The notes beneath the pieces were generated by a model. The model saw only the letters and a list, made by a program, of their open reading frames with translations, was not told the DNA's origin and made no database searches. A program made the translations under genes and the position numbers. A DNA stretch of 64,000 nt from Tillus elongatus (taxonomy: Eukaryota; Arthropoda; Insecta; Coleoptera; Cleridae): the NCBI GenBank assembly GCA_964006375.1, contig OZ023266.1, positions 65,040,946-65,104,945 of the forward strand, in the 5' to 3' direction. Positions 24,040-36,416 of this stretch are shown piece after piece; position 1 is the stretch's first letter; each line of letters opens with the position of its first letter.

Positions 24040-24639
24040 TGACTGGTGTTTGCCTAAAACGTGGAGCACTATTAATAAAATAAAAGTCCTGATGCTGCAA
24101 GTGTAGTATGGTAGCCAGCCATTTTTATAAACATTTCTGCCTTGTTAGTACTCATTTATTTTTAAACGTAGAAACCACAAAATTGTACAGGATATAAAAG
24201 GACATAGTCTTTATAGTGTAGACCTATGTCCCGAGTTTCATCAAAATATAATTTTTCTTTTGGCGATACAATTATTATCCAAGGAAAAAATTGATGTTTT
24301 GATGCACGGAAAGGTAGCTGGTCAAGAAACCTATCTAAACTACGTTTAAAATCACAAGTCTAGGAAAAGGGGTTGTATTACGGCGAGGAAATTAATTGTG
24401 AAGAGAAGAGTATATGAAGGCGATAAAGAAAATAGATGCAGATGATCTGGACTATCTCATTTTAAAAGAAAACTTTTAAATATCCCCTCAAGAACTCAGA
24501 CACAAGAAAAAGTAATTTAGATACCTTATAGCTCGGAAAAACTGCCTTGCGGTTATAAAGCGTAAAAGTCTGCCTATTTCAACATCAGTCAATACGCGAA
24601 AATACAACTAGTACATGGCACTAGATGTAAAATAATGTG
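24040..24639. other. AT-rich DNA, no gene seen
   Basis: Spacer between the SINE and the next dispersed repeat copy. Nothing recognised. Confidence 0.4.
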
Positions 24640-25345
24640 GCAAAGATTATGTGCCTGACCATAGTAAAAAAAAGTTCTGGACGCAGCAAGGGTGTTATGG
24701 TAGTGATTTTTCCTAAAAATGTTTTTAATAGGAAATATATTTTTTTAAGAAACCTTGCATCAAATTTAGTTACCAGTATAACCTATATAGGAGAAACAAT
24801 GTACCATATTTTATCAGAATAACTTTATTGTTTGACAATATACAAAAATCTTCTGAAAATAAACTTAAAATGTGCCCAAAAAACTTGTTTCCTGGCCAAC
24901 GAACCTTAGGTTAATAGTAAATTAAGCTATCGAAAGAAACATTTCAAGAAAAATCTCTACCATAACGCACTTGCAGAGTCCAGAATTTATTTTCTTACAA
25001 ACATGCATATCTTTCAATGGAAAATTCAAAAATTGCAATAATATAAGGCGTCTTTGATTAGGAAAAAAATTGCATCACCAGCGACTCATGGGCCACCTGT
25101 GATTGTAAAAATAATTTTATAAGATGCAGCTCCAGACATCGTATAATCAACATATAAAAATTCTTCTCATATCTTGTATAATAATGGATATATTGAGCTT
25201 CACCCTAGAAACGCGTCACCCTGTATATATTAAAACAGATAAAACTGAAACTAACCCGGATATGGGTTCTATGGGGACTAGTTCGCGTTCATTTAAAGAA
25301 ATCTTTACAAAATTCAAAAGTCACCAAAATTGCATTTAACCCTAT
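24640..25345 (-). repeat. dispersed TA-tract repeat family, copy 4
   Basis: Contains GGACGCAGCAAGGGTG, GCATCAAATTTAGTTACC, a TATAGGAGAAACAATG box, CATAACGCACTTGCAGAG, CGACTCATGGGCCACCTGTG, CACCCTGTATATAT, CCCGGATATGGG and TTCGCGTTCATTT. The TA tract is only a few units long here. Two inverted AACGCACTTGC-type boxes (24675 and 24964) flank a 290-bp interval. Confidence 0.75.
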
Positions 25346-25939
25346 GAGTAAAATTGTGATGGCCAAAGATAAATATGAATTTAAGAAGAAGAGCATGTCT
25401 ACATTTGTATTACAAATGTCAGAAATCAAAATACTTATTTACATGTCACTGTGAAAGAAGATCTGACATTTATCAAAAGAATTTGTCAGTTTAATATGAT
25501 ATTTACTGTTGCCGTGGACTAATATGTACTATTGTATTACGCCTTATAAGAATATTGTTTTTTTTTTTGGAGTACGAAAGCTTATTTTACTGTTTTAACT
25601 TTTTTTGATCCCTTAACCTGAAATGGATTTCGTATCATTTAAAGTTGTTTCATTATATAGTCACAGTAGGTTTTAGAATCTAGAAATTATTCTATTTTGT
25701 GTGACATACCTAGAACAAGTTTTATTTTCCTTCAATTATAAATGACAATTTTAAGTAAATTCCTATATTTTCTGTGCTCAATGTGTTGAACGGATGCGAA
25801 ACGGGAGAAGGAAATTTCATTTAAAGTTAAAATGACGAAGAGAACTTTATTCGAGGCACGAGCGTTGTTTCCATTTTTTTTAAAATTAATAGCATTTATT
25901 GAAAAATTAGTAGATTAGCGTATTGTTCGTTTTTTGAAA
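25346..25939. other. AT-rich DNA, no gene seen
   Basis: No recognised gene or element. Confidence 0.4.
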
Positions 25940-26690
25940 AAAAAAATCAGAAACATGCTTAGAGGAACTCCTTTATGCATTAACCATCGGACAAATGCTG
26001 TGCTCTCAACTCCACAATACAGTTAAGAGACCTAAAGTAAATTTGAGCTTCTGTGCAAAATAAACATGCTACAACGGAGCTAGAAATGCAAACTGTAAAA
26101 AATCACCTTACAGAAGTCCATAGAAAGGAGAAACTACTTACCAACACCGTTTCTCCATAAAAAACTTCCACTTTGCCAAATTGAAAAAAAAAAACGCTAA
26201 ATAAGCGTAATCTGATTCCTTAAAATTAAATAAATAACTGAAACTGCTACCAAAGCATCACATAAAGGGTGTATTTTTAATTTTCTGCAAATAATTAAAA
26301 AAAGAACAATGAAGATTGTAGCTGAAACTTAAGGCTTTTTAACTTCATGTGATATTTATGCTGCAGGTCGTTCGTATAGATACTCTATCTAGAACATCTC
26401 AATTTTGACGTTTTGAATCGCAACTTTTTTGAAGTTTGCAGAATAAAAACTAAAAAGCTTATAACTTTTTTTTATTTTAACGTATTCAAATTTTGGTGCA
26501 TGGTTTTCTTTTTATGATATAAACCTTCGCACCCAATATGGTTGCCCTAACTTTGTTATTTCCGGAGATATAACAATTTTCCTCGGATTTGGGTTCCGGG
26601 GCTCCTAAATAGCGCTTATTTGAAGAAATTTTTTAAAATTTAAAAAGTCCCAATCTCTTTATTAGTTATTTTGTAAAAGAAAATTCACTA
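25940..26690 (-). repeat. dispersed TA-tract repeat family, diverged copy 5
   Basis: More decayed than its neighbours. AGCATCACATAAAGGGTG, ATTTTGACGTTTTGAATCGC, TTGTTATTTCCGGAGATATA, CCTCGGATTTGGGTTCCGG and AGCGCTTATTTGAAG preserve the family order. Two copies of the family seem to overlap or abut here. Confidence 0.6.
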
Positions 26691-27329
26691 AATAGAGCAA
26701 TCATCACAGTCTAAAAGCGAGCGCCTTGTTGTCGCACCTGTGACTCTCTGTCTTTAGCAGCTCTTCTCGTTTGATTGTAGCTCCCACACTTCATCAATTG
26801 GGTCAGCTTTTTGAAAGCGTTCCTCTTGGTCTACCTTGTTGCTTTTTTTTCCAAATATGCGTCCTTTAAATAACGATGTTAAAAACTTATGCGACTCAGA
26901 CTATGTCCAACAAATTTCGCCTTCTCCCTCCCAATTTCTACCCGCAAGCATATTTCTTCTCTCACCCGTTAGTCGTCTTTTAATCGGTCTACTTTGTCTT
27001 TGTCATCTTTTTCATTTTAATATTTCGAAAGATTATATCCGCCCTATATCTTGTTCATTTAACATTCACCTCTCCACCGCATACGTTGTTAAACTTCATA
27101 CCTATAACTTGATGAACCTCTTCATGGGGTCCAAGTTAAATGTGAAACTAGATTGACTTGGTAAGAATTTATTAAGACATATTTTATCTATTGTTCGCTT
27201 GCTTTATATTCGCGCTTTTCCTTCTCGGTTATTTGCTACAGTTAGATTAGGTTAGATTTTTTGTGAGTGGGCTATTTCAGTCCCTCCACCGCGACCTTAG
27301 CTCTATGGTGGCTACAGTTACCATCATTT
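26691..27329. other. no gene supported
   Basis: A pyrimidine-rich stretch with a 106-codon open frame at 26836-27156. The frame is rich in Leu, Phe and Ser from its base composition and shows no domain, so I do not call it a gene. A less AT-rich block at 27263-27320 (AGTCCCTCCACCGCGACC) is unassigned. Confidence 0.4.
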
Positions 27330-28100
27330 TAAATGTAAAACAATACGAGAAATTTGGTTGAGAATAATAGTCACGTTTGTTGCCTTTTTAGGCTTGCAAA
27401 ATGTGGAATTTGAAATACTGTTAAAACAACAGGAGACAGAGACTTAAGAAGAATTGAGTTATGTTTGTTGCTTTGTAGACCTGGGACAATGTGGAATCTA
27501 ATTACTGTTAAAACGATAAAAGAAAGAAGCTTCAGAGGGATAGCGTTACGTTTGTTGCCTTTGTAAGCCTGGGGAAATGTGGAATTTAAATTACTGTTAA
27601 AACAATGGGAGACAGCGGCTTAAGAGGAATATAGTTAAGTTTGTTGCTTTTGTAGGTCTCTGAAAATGTGAAATTTTACTTACTGTTACACCAGTAGTTG
27701 ATTGGGGCTTGAGAAGAAAAGAGTTACGTTTGTTACCTTGGTGGGCCTGGGAAAATGTGGAATTTAAGTTACTGTTAAAACAATAGGAGAACGAGGCTTG
27801 AGAAGAATAGCTACGTTTGTTGCCTTTGTAGAACACGGAAAATGAGGAATTGAAAAGACTGTTAAAATAATAAGAGCAATAGGCTTGGATAAAGGATAAA
27901 ATTATTTTGTTGTCTGTAGGTCTGGGAAAATGTGGAATTTAAATTACTGTTAAAACAATAACAGAAAGTGACTTGAGTAGAACAACTCTGTGCGTTGCCT
28001 TTGTAAGGCTGGGAAAATGAGGAATTGGAAATACTGTTAAAATAATAAGAGCAACAGCCTTGAGAAGAATAAAATATATATTTGTTGCCTATGTAAGTCT
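27330..28100. repeat. ~88-bp minisatellite, about 9 copies
   Basis: Each unit contains a TTTGTTGCCTTTGTAGG-like box, then GGGAAAATGTGGAATTTAAA, TTACTGTTAAAACAAT and AGAGGCTTGAGAAGAAT. The TTTGTTG boxes fall near 27377, 27464, 27553, 27638, 27729, 27815, 27906, 27991 and 28081, so the period is 85-91 bp. Divergence between units is moderate, so the array is not recent. Open frames on the minus strand simply read the repeat. Confidence 0.9.
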
Positions 28101-28527
28101 GAGCAAACGTGTTTCACTTTAAAAGCACCTGTATACCGCATTTTGACTTTCTTCTACAAATAATATAAACGAAAAGCTCCCTGAATGCAATCTTTTCATG
28201 GCACCTACTATGTATTGGTAAAAACGCCGTGTTATAATTTTTGATATGTGTCAAAAATGTGAAAAGATGCAAAACAATTGAAATAACTCGAAAACCATCA
28301 ACGCTATCAATCGTTTTCGTTACAAAAATTCATTATAATTCAATGGAAAATGCAAAAATTAAATAATATGAGGGGTGTTTGACTAAAAAAATAAACTGTA
28401 TTTTAACAGAGATTTATGGGCAAGCCTGTGATTGTCAAAATAATTTTATTAGATACAGCTCAAGACTATTAACTCATAACTATTGTATACATCTTGTATA
28501 ATAACAGATATACAGCTTCACCGTATA

Positions 28528-28531
<4 letters not shown>

Positions 28532-28608
<77 letters not shown>
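28532..28608. repeat. (TA)n microsatellite, 77 bp
   Basis: A pure TA run at the standard site in the dispersed repeat, preceded by CAGCTTCACCGTATAAAT and followed by a GTACACCGATAAAAACTG box. Confidence 0.99.
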
Positions 28609-28609
<1 letters not shown>

Positions 28610-29077
28610 GTACACCGATAAAAACTGAAAGTAACCCTGCATATGGATTTTAGTGGGTCTAGTTCGCGCTCCTCTAAAGATGTTTTTCCAAAAGTCGCGA
28701 TCTCCTCATTAGTGTATTTTTTTCTACGAAAATTGGCTAAAAACTATAGACTATTAAACCATAAACCCTAAAGCTAAAGGTGCTGCCAAAGCATCAGAGA
28801 AAAGGTCTACGTGAAATGAGTTTTCCGGAAAGATTTAAGTAAAATAAAAGACAATGACTCTTGAAGCTGAAACTCAAAGTTTTGTAAAACACATTTCTTG
28901 CAAAATTTTCTCCATATTACCCGTATTCGTTTCAGGTTCTTTGCCTAAAAGCTGCCAATTTTGACGTTTCAAATCGTGACTTTGATGTCTAAAGAGGAAA
29001 AACTATAAACATTTTTAAGGTAATTTTTTTTGGTAGCGAATTTTCATTAAATCCTTCAAATTTCAATTTACTAATAA

Positions 29078-29312
29078 CGGTATGGCCTATATAGTAGAAA
29101 CAATGTACTATCTTTTATCAAATTACTTATGGTTTGAAAATGTACAAAAATTTTCCGAAAATAAACTTAAATGTTGCTTTCCTAGCCAACAAACCTTGGC
29201 TAGGAAAGCAACATTTAAGTTTATTTTCGGAAAATTTTTGTAAATTTTCAAACCATAAGTAACTTTGATAAAAGAAAGTAGGTACATTGTTTCTACTATA
29301 TAGGCCATACCG
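29078..29312. repeat. fold-back palindrome, ~112-bp arms
   Basis: The segment 29078-29189 is repeated in reverse complement at 29196-29312 with a 6-nt loop. The centre reads CCTAGCCAA, CAAACC, TTGGCTAGG. Arms match nearly perfectly out to CGGTATGGCC and GGCCATACCG, with small indels. It arose inside one copy of the dispersed repeat, so it is a local inverted duplication instead of a transposon end pair. Confidence 0.9.
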
Positions 29313-29395
29313 GTGATGAGATTGATGCCTGCTCGCATTTGCAGTTAAAAACATTTTAATGAAAATTCACTTCCATAACGCACTATTAACCTGCA

Positions 29396-29904
29396 TACCT
29401 ACATAGTTTTATTTAGCATTTCTAAATAAACTGGATACCTGAATTTAGTTCAGATTCTATAACGATGTTGCGGGTCATTAATTGTCTGGATTACCAACCG
29501 CCTTATCTTTGCAAGGGTAGATGAGATTTTGTAAATAATAGTAGCTACTGATTTATGGTTTCATTTAAAATTACAAACTTTAATTAAATTATCGTACGTA
29601 ACATACAATTGATTCAAAGATTAAGTTTCCTTTTTAGAAGACAGCCTCAGGCAATATTTAGTTTTAGGTCTGTGAACATTAAAATTATGTAACTAATTAA
29701 TAAAAAGTCCAACGCAAGTGAGTAATAGTAGTGAAATTTTAACAGACGGTTACTGCCTTTTAAAAATAGAACTTATAAAACAGTACTGGAGAAGCAGGTG
29801 AGTTATGGCCGTCAACATTTTCAATTACAGTTTTACCTAGTTCTAAATAAGCTAAAGCTTCAAACTTTTTTATGGCGTATATAAGTCTGATGACAATGCA
29901 ATAT
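29396..29904. other. AT-rich DNA, no gene seen
   Basis: No recognisable feature. Confidence 0.4.
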
Positions 29905-29990
29905 AGTATATCCAGTATCGTTCTAAACCTAATATGGTGGACGCCCGATGACGGCGGATTACCTTTTTCGTTACAATTTTCAACTCAAGT
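29905..29990. repeat. satellite-like unit left of non-LTR copy B
   Basis: TCGTTCTAAACCTAATATGG, then a GACGCCCGATG box and GCGGATTA, is a diverged relative of the units at 33225-33545 on the far side of the retrotransposon. It suggests that copy B landed inside a small tandem array. Confidence 0.5.
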
Positions 29991-30047
29991 TCTAGAGCTG
30001 GTCAACTTTTTAATAGTTCGCTGGTGTGGTATACTTGCAATATGGTG

Positions 30048-33000
30048 TGTGGTAGTGGAATTTTGCTTTACGTGATAGTAAATCATTTTTTTTCACGCCC
30101 GAGGAGGTACCACCTCTTACACCAAGGGGCCGGTGAAGTCCCAACGGACGTTTCCGATTCTGGTGTATGAGTCAGTTTCCCTTATAAGCAAAAATGATGA
30201 TGGCTCCTTCTTGTACAAAAGATTCCGGAGGTAAAATACCTCTCCATTCAGATCTCCGGGAGAGGGTTGTACAGGGAGCGCCAGCATCAAGATTTAACAT
30301 ATCCTTCTCGAATATATGTGGCCTAAATGATAACCTGAACTTCGTCCACCATTTCCCTGAGGCTAATAGGCCACAACTCCTCTTCCTCACCGAAACTCAA
30401 ATCAGTGCCAAAACAGCCACTGATCACCTTAATTTCCCGGGGTTAGAGCTCCTTATTTCCTTTAGATTGCATGGAGGCGTGTGCGCGTACGTCCGTAGCA
30501 ATCTACCCTGCACCAGACTCCCCAATTTAGAAGCTGAAAGAAAAAACATACTATGGATAAAACTCTCTCTCAGGGCTGCAACTAAATTCATCTGTTGCAT
30601 TTACCGGTCATCTTCTGACAACAACTTTGTCCAGCTCTTTGACTACCTTTCTGAAAAAACTGACCATCTGATTTCTGAATATCCTTCCTCAGAGGTCACT
30701 ATTCTTGGTTACTTCAATGTCCATAATAAGGAATGGCTAGGATCTTCAAAAACCGATCCACAAGGAAGACCAGCGGAGGCCTTTGCAGTCAGCACTTTTT
30801 AAGCCAATATGGTTCAGCAACCTACCTACTTTCCTCGCATGCCAACACACAGCTCAAATCCTTGGATCTCCTTCTTACTACAAATCCTGACTGCTATAAA
30901 ATATCAGTCACCACTTCCCTGGGTCGCTCAGACCACGGCATGGTAACTGCTTCCTGCGCAATGCAACCCGAGGTCACACAGTCATCACACCTACGTATCG
31001 TTTGGCACTACAACTCCGCGAACTGGGACGAAATGCGAGATTACTTTTTCTCATTTCCATGGGCGTCTGTCTGCTTCTCTCATCCTGACCCCTCTTATAT
31101 ATCACAAAACGTCACCGAAATTATCCAAGCTGGAATTATTTATTCCACGAAAACAGAAAACCTAAATCCTGTGACAAGGCCAGACTTGAAAAGGTCAAAG
31201 CTCACAAAACGCTTCTACACAATCCCAGTCAAGAAAACCGTTAAGCATTTAACGACGCAAGAACCCGCTATGTCCGCATTCTCTCTGAGGCAAAAACTCG
31301 TTTAATAACCACATCAAAAACAAAGTCCTCTTAAGCTCCAGAGGCAGCAAACCCTCCTGGGCTCTTGCTAAATCTATTGGGAATAATTTCTACAAGAGCA
31401 CGTTCCCACCTCTTGTCTCAGGGGTAAAATTGTTTCTACCGCCCTGGGCAAGGCTGAACTTTTTGCCTCGTTGTTCGCCGGCAATTCTACTCTTAACCTA
31501 TCTCCAAATGTTCAACCACCAACAGTCCACAATGTCGCGCATAAAATGACGGATATCACTTTCAAAACTAAAAAGGTACGAAACATGCTCTCTTCTCTTA
31601 ATACCAGGGAAGCCTCTGGCCTTGACGAGATTCCAGAAATTGTTCTCAAAAATGCGCACCAGAACTTCCCCCTTCCTGAGTCGTCTGTTTCAGACATCTT
31701 ACAATAGAGGCATATTTCCTAGAAACTAGAAAACTGCTCGAGTACAATCCGTCCCCAAGAAAGGATCCAAAGCACTTCCTAGCAACTACAGGCCTATTCA
31801 TCTCCTTTTAGTTCTCTCTAAAGTGATGGAAAAGTATATAAACGCCGAATTACTAAAATTTCTTGAAAAATACAGTCTAATCTACGACAGGCAGTATGGA
31901 TTCCGTCAGCGCAGATCAACTGCCGACCTCTTTTCCTTTGTCACCCATTCTTGGAACAAGTCTATGGAACTACACGGTGAATCCCAGATTGTCGCTCTAG
32001 ACATATCCAAAGCATTCGACCAGGTCTGGCACACAGCGCTGCCTAATAAACTACCGGCCCATGGCCTACCACCAAAACTCTGTACGTGGACAGCAAATTT
32101 TCTCTCCAACCGGAGCATTTCTGTTGTCGTGGATGGCCATTCCTTTAAACTGTATCCAATTAACGCAGGAATTCCTCAAGGTTTAGCTTTAGCCCCTACT
32201 TTGTTTCTTCTCCACATAAATGACCTCCTCTCTAGCACATCCAACCCAGTTCACAGTTACGCGGACGACAGCACCATCTACTCAAATATACATTATTCTA
32301 ATCCTGTCTCTTTAGCCCAATTAGATGAGGATCGCAGACTCATGGAGGGTTCTGTCTCCGTGGATCTCCAAAAAATATTAGACTGGGTAGTAGAAATCTT
32401 GTACAATTCAACCCCACCAAATCACAGTCTTGCTTTCTTTCTCATAAGAGATACACCAGCCTTAGACCCATCACAATAAACAACCAAGTTATTCAAAGTA
32501 ATGAGTCGTTTTCACTTGTTGGCTTCTCTGTTGATCTAAATCTCAATTGGCACCAACATGTCACATCAATTGCAGAAGCGGCTGCTAAGAAATTAGGTTT
32601 CCTCTTCCGAGCTCGCAAATACTTTTCACCAGCTAATCTTTATACCTTATATACTTCACAAATAACACCAAACCAAACCAATACTGCTCCCACATCTGGG
32701 GTGCTACTGCCGCTTCTACACTCGCTATCCTGGACTTCATTCACAAGAAAGCTATACGTCTCATCGGCGACCCTACCCTCACACAAAGGCTGCAATCCCT
32801 TACCCACCGACGTGCCGTTGGTGACCTCTCTCTGTTTTATAGATATCTGCACGGGCACTGCTCAGAGGAGCTCTCCTCCATAGTTCCTTCACCTGCTGCC
32901 CCCAACAGATCTACCAGGGGAACAGAGCGAATGCACCTTTTTAGTGTCCAGGCCACCAGACACAGAACATCCTGTTATTCCCGCTCTTTTGTCCCGAGGA

Positions 33001-33165
33001 CTTCCAAGTTGCGGAATTCCTTGCCGGCACATGTGTTTCCTTCTCCCCCGAACCTCCAAACCTTCAAGTCCAGAATTAACAAGTTGCCTCTTTCCTCCTT
33101 GTCGACACCCACGGACGATAGTATCTAGGCTGTAAGCTCTCGTGGTGTGTTGTTGAAATTTAAAA
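30048..33165 (+). pseudogene. non-LTR retrotransposon copy B (endonuclease-reverse transcriptase), dead
   Basis: Plus-strand copy of the same family as A and C. The endonuclease spans 30194-31140 over two frames: NICGLNDN, LTETQ, CCIYRSSSDNN, GYFNVHN (the family's GDFN box has lost its acid) and GRSDHGMV, which keeps the SDH active-site box. The RT core is open at 31823-32479: YGFRQRRSTADL, DISKAFDQVWH, INAGIPQG, then YADDSTIYS with the catalytic acids intact. A C-terminal segment with KKLGFLFRARKYFSPANL and RSFVPRTSKLRNS follows in other frames to TGTGTTGTTGAAAT and a short A tail. At least four frameshifts separate these blocks. The 5' end coincides with that of A and C, and no ORF1 is present. 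Confidence 0.9.
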
Positions 33166-33224
33166 AAAACAACTACGTTTACAGGAGTATCAAATAGAAA
33201 AGCGTAATGAAGAGTATATGGTTA

Positions 33225-33545
33225 TATGTCGTCATTCTGAACCCAATCTGTCGGTCGCCTCAAGATAATGGATCATCTTTTCGTCACGTCCTTCTTGACG
33301 TGGGAACCAAATGAAAGGATTCGACAAATAAAATATGATGAGCTATGTAACGTCATTCTAAACCCAATATGACGATCAGCCCAAGATGGCTAATTATCTT
33401 TTTTGGCTCATAAACAAAAGGCTTTGAACGTCGAATGCGATAAGCTAGTGGGGTCATTTTAAACCCAATATTGTGGACACACTGAAATGCTGGATTACAT
33501 CCTTTTTCACAATCCCCTTGATATGGATGTAAATTGAAAAGATTT
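33225..33545. repeat. degenerate ~118-bp tandem repeat, about 3 units
   Basis: GTCATTCTGAACCCAATCTG (33230), GTCATTCTAAACCCAATATG (33350) and GTCATTTTAAACCCAATATT (33454) start three units that share a following CAAGAT or GAAATG box and an ATCATCTTTT or TTATCTTTTT box. A fourth relative is at 29905, across non-LTR copy B. Confidence 0.65.
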
Positions 33546-34008
33546 GATGACCTTTTTTAAACTTCACCTACTAATATGTGAGTATGCCTATTAGGTCAAA
33601 TTCGGCAGCACGATTTTCACCGTTTTCTGCTACACCTGTTGTATGCGCTAACAATTTTTAATCGATACCAGTAAGCTTTAAAGTGCCCATTTTTCCCTAT
33701 ATACACATCGCTTCGCTATATCTTCTGACTTTTAAGGGATTAGTGGTTTGGTACACTAGGCTCTCCTTGTTTCTGAAGACTACTTTTATGCCACCTCGCC
33801 ATTGTATATTGACGTGCTATTTCTCTCAATGTTCTTTGATTACTCTTTTTTATTTGACCGTTCATCAACTAAAAAAACCGTGTTCAGAGGTAAGCTTCAC
33901 TTTTTTGGAACAATGATAGGATAATTATGTTCTGGAACAATGTAAAACGGCTACGATGAACTGATAAGTAATTTACGACAGAAAATTGGACAAAGACCCC
34001 ACACAAAA

Positions 34009-34011
<3 letters not shown>
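33546..34011. other. AT-rich DNA, no gene seen
   Basis: A 77-codon frame at 33683-33916 shows no family features. Nothing else is recognised. Confidence 0.4.

Positions 34012-34082
<71 letters not shown>
34012..34082. repeat. (TA)n microsatellite, left flank of mariner-type element
   Basis: A pure TA run that ends exactly at the left terminus of the mariner-type element. A second TA run starts exactly at its right terminus. Confidence 0.99.
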
Positions 34083-34083
<1 letters not shown>

Positions 34084-34086
<3 letters not shown>

Positions 34087-36413
34087 GTTGATTCATAAGT
34101 GGTGTCCAAAAATGAAACCCCATGTTCTTTGAACCATTTTAGAGAGGGTATGTCCTATAAAAAAATTCTTATAATGCTTTGTTAAAAAGATACAGGGTGT
34201 TGAAATTGAATTTCAAAAAATAAAATTTTCCAATTTTTTAAAAACTGGTACATATATTTTGCTGAAACTCCGCATGTGTAGGCTGTTATAGAAGGCGCGT
34301 ATTCTACCATAACAATTGAATCGGCTAATCCAGCAGTGGAGCGCGTACCCACATGTCATTGGTTATCCCTCAAGAAAAAAACGGGTAAGCCAATGATATT
34401 TTTTTTTTCATTTTTTTGAATCTTGCTTTCATTCGTGAACAAAATGACTCTCTTGATAATTTTCTGTACGACGCTTATTTTACGAGTAAGCAATGAATCA
34501 GGTAAGTGTTTTAGAGCACAGTTCAAGATTTTTAACCAGTCGTTGTTTGGTAGAAAATCGCAATGATACACTTTTATCGAGCTTATAGTAATTTATTTAT
34601 TACAATAAATGTTCAAAAATGCCTCCATTGGCCTGAATACACGCACGACATCTTTTTAATATGGAAAATTTAATGTCTTGAGGATTCATTGTTGCTTGAA
34701 TATGACGAAAAGCATTATTTATCAGTTGTTGTAGCTGCTCTGGTGTATTTATTTGTTCACTGTAGACTAGTCGCTTAAAATCACCCCAAAGACAGAAGTC
34801 AAGTGGGTTTAAGTCCGGTGATCTTGCAGGCCAATGTATTGGTCCAGTTCTGCCAATCCATCTTTCATTATAATGTTCATGTAGCCATGTAACAACGTTT
34901 CGACTATAATGCGCTGGTGCACCGTCATGCTGGTACCACATTATACCTCTGGTTGCTGGTGGAATGTCATTTAGAATGTTTTCTACACGGTTTTCTAGGA
35001 GCGCTAAGTACGAAGATCCATTTAAACGTTGTGGCAGGACTTACATGAACAGTGAGCCGTTAAAAATACCACACCATAAATTAATGGAAAATCTATGTTG
35101 CAGTGTGCGAGTCCTTGTTGCATATGGATTTTCCAATGACCAGACATGCTCATTATGAGAATTATAAATACAATTTCTTGTAAATATAGATTCGTCACAC
35201 CACAAGATTAGATTAGGGAATAAGATATTTTGATTGTTCATTTCCAACATCCATTTACAAAAGACTCGTCGTTGTACATTACCTCCAGGTAGAAGGCAAT
35301 GAACATTCTGTCGGTGATATGGATGTAAGGCTTCTCGATATAAAGTTCTCCAAACAAAGCTTTGAGAATATTGTAACTGCGTGGCAATCTTCCGAGTACT
35401 TGTAGAAGGTTGATCCATCACTGCATCCACCACTCTCTCTTCGTTTTCAAGTTGATGTTGTCTTCTACCATTAGCTCTAGCGTCAGGACGTTGTCCAATA
35501 CCGCACTGCCGAAGTCTTGAAAACGATCGAGAAAAAACCCTTGGTGTAGGTTGACGGCGAGTGGGAAACCTACGTTGATATTCCCGACAAGCAGCTAGAG
35601 CATTTCCATCAGCATATCCGTAGATAAAAATTATATCTGCATACTCTTTTGAGGTGTACTCCATTATAAGAGGTAAATTAGTAGAAAATTTTGTTACCAC
35701 TTACACCTATTTAAAATAATAACTTGTTAACTTAAACATCAAGTGACACTTAATGACAACTTTGGCAAACCAGACTACCACTTACTAAAATGCAACAAAG
35801 ATAATCGTCGTACATAAAATTATCAAGACATTAAATTTTCCATATTAAAAAGATGTGCGTGTATTCAGACCAATGGAGGCATTTTGGAATATTTATTGTA
35901 ATAAATAAATTACTATAAGCCTGATAAAAGTGTATCATTACGATTTTCTACCAAACAACAACTGATTAAAAATCATGAACTGTGCTCTAAAACACTTACC
36001 TGATTCATTGCTTACTCGACAAATAAGCGTCGTACAGAAAATTATCAAGAATCATTTTGTTCACTAATGAAAGTAAGATTCAAAAAATAAAAAAAATATC
36101 ATTGGCGTACCCGTTTTTTTCTTGAGGGATATGACATGTGGGTACGCGCTCCACTGCTGGATTAGCCGATTCAATTGTTATGGTAGAATACGCGCCTTCC
36201 ATAACAGCCTACACATGCGAAGTTTCAGCAAAATATATGTAATACTTTTTAAAAAATTGGGAAATTTTATTTTTTGAAATTCAACTTCAACACCCTGTAT
36301 CTTTTTAATAAAGCATTATAGGAAAAAAATGTATAGGACATACCCTCTTTAAAATCTCTAAAATGGTTCAAAAAACATGGGGTTTCATTTTTGGTCACCA
36401 CTTATGAATCACC

Positions 36414-36416
<3 letters not shown>
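34084..36416 (-). mobile_element. mariner-superfamily transposon with ~595-bp terminal inverted repeats
   Basis: The ends are CAGGTTGATTCATAAGTGGT and the reverse complement of CACCACTTATGAATCACCCT with the final G, flanked by TA, the target dinucleotide of IS630-Tc1-mariner elements. Inverted repeats run from 34084 to about 34681 and from about 35823 to 36416, with moderate divergence. The transposase gene on the minus strand fills the middle. Unusually, the inverted repeats include the last 25-27 codons of that gene, so a second copy of its 3' end lies upstream of its start. The element sits inside a TA microsatellite. Confidence 0.9.
34600..35664 (-). pseudogene. IS630-Tc1-mariner transposase, one premature stop
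   Basis: A single reading frame of 355 codons from ATG (35664, starting MEYTSKEYADIIFIYG) to a stop at 34600, interrupted only by TAA at 35041-35043. The N-terminus has the DUF4817-like helix-turn-helix (YADGNALAACREYQRRFP, then RVFSRSFSRLR), then a second HTH (STRKIATQLQYS). The catalytic core shows WCDESIF (first D), QHDGAPAH (second D) and PDLNPLDF. Counting 41 residues between the second and third aspartates suggests a DD41D arrangement, comparable with rosa-like elements; that placement is tentative. A longer upstream extension to 35700 lacks an ATG. One point change would be needed to open the frame, so the copy is young compared with its neighbours. Confidence 0.88.

Larger units (their letters stand above)
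28118..29395 (-). repeat. dispersed TA-tract repeat family, copy 6
   Basis: Carries the module TATTGGTAAAAACGCCGT (28218) shared with 21208, a TA tract, CATATGGATTTTAGTGGG, AGTTCGCGCTCC, AGCATCAGAGAAAAGG, ATTTTGACGTTTCAAATCG, then a fold-back of the GAAACAATGTAC segment and CCATAACGCAC at the end. It is non-coding. Confidence 0.75.

Noticed and set aside
26836..27156. 106-codon plus-strand frame as a membrane protein
   Set aside because: Hydrophobicity follows from pyrimidine-rich DNA; no start context, no homology that I recognise and no conserved partner.
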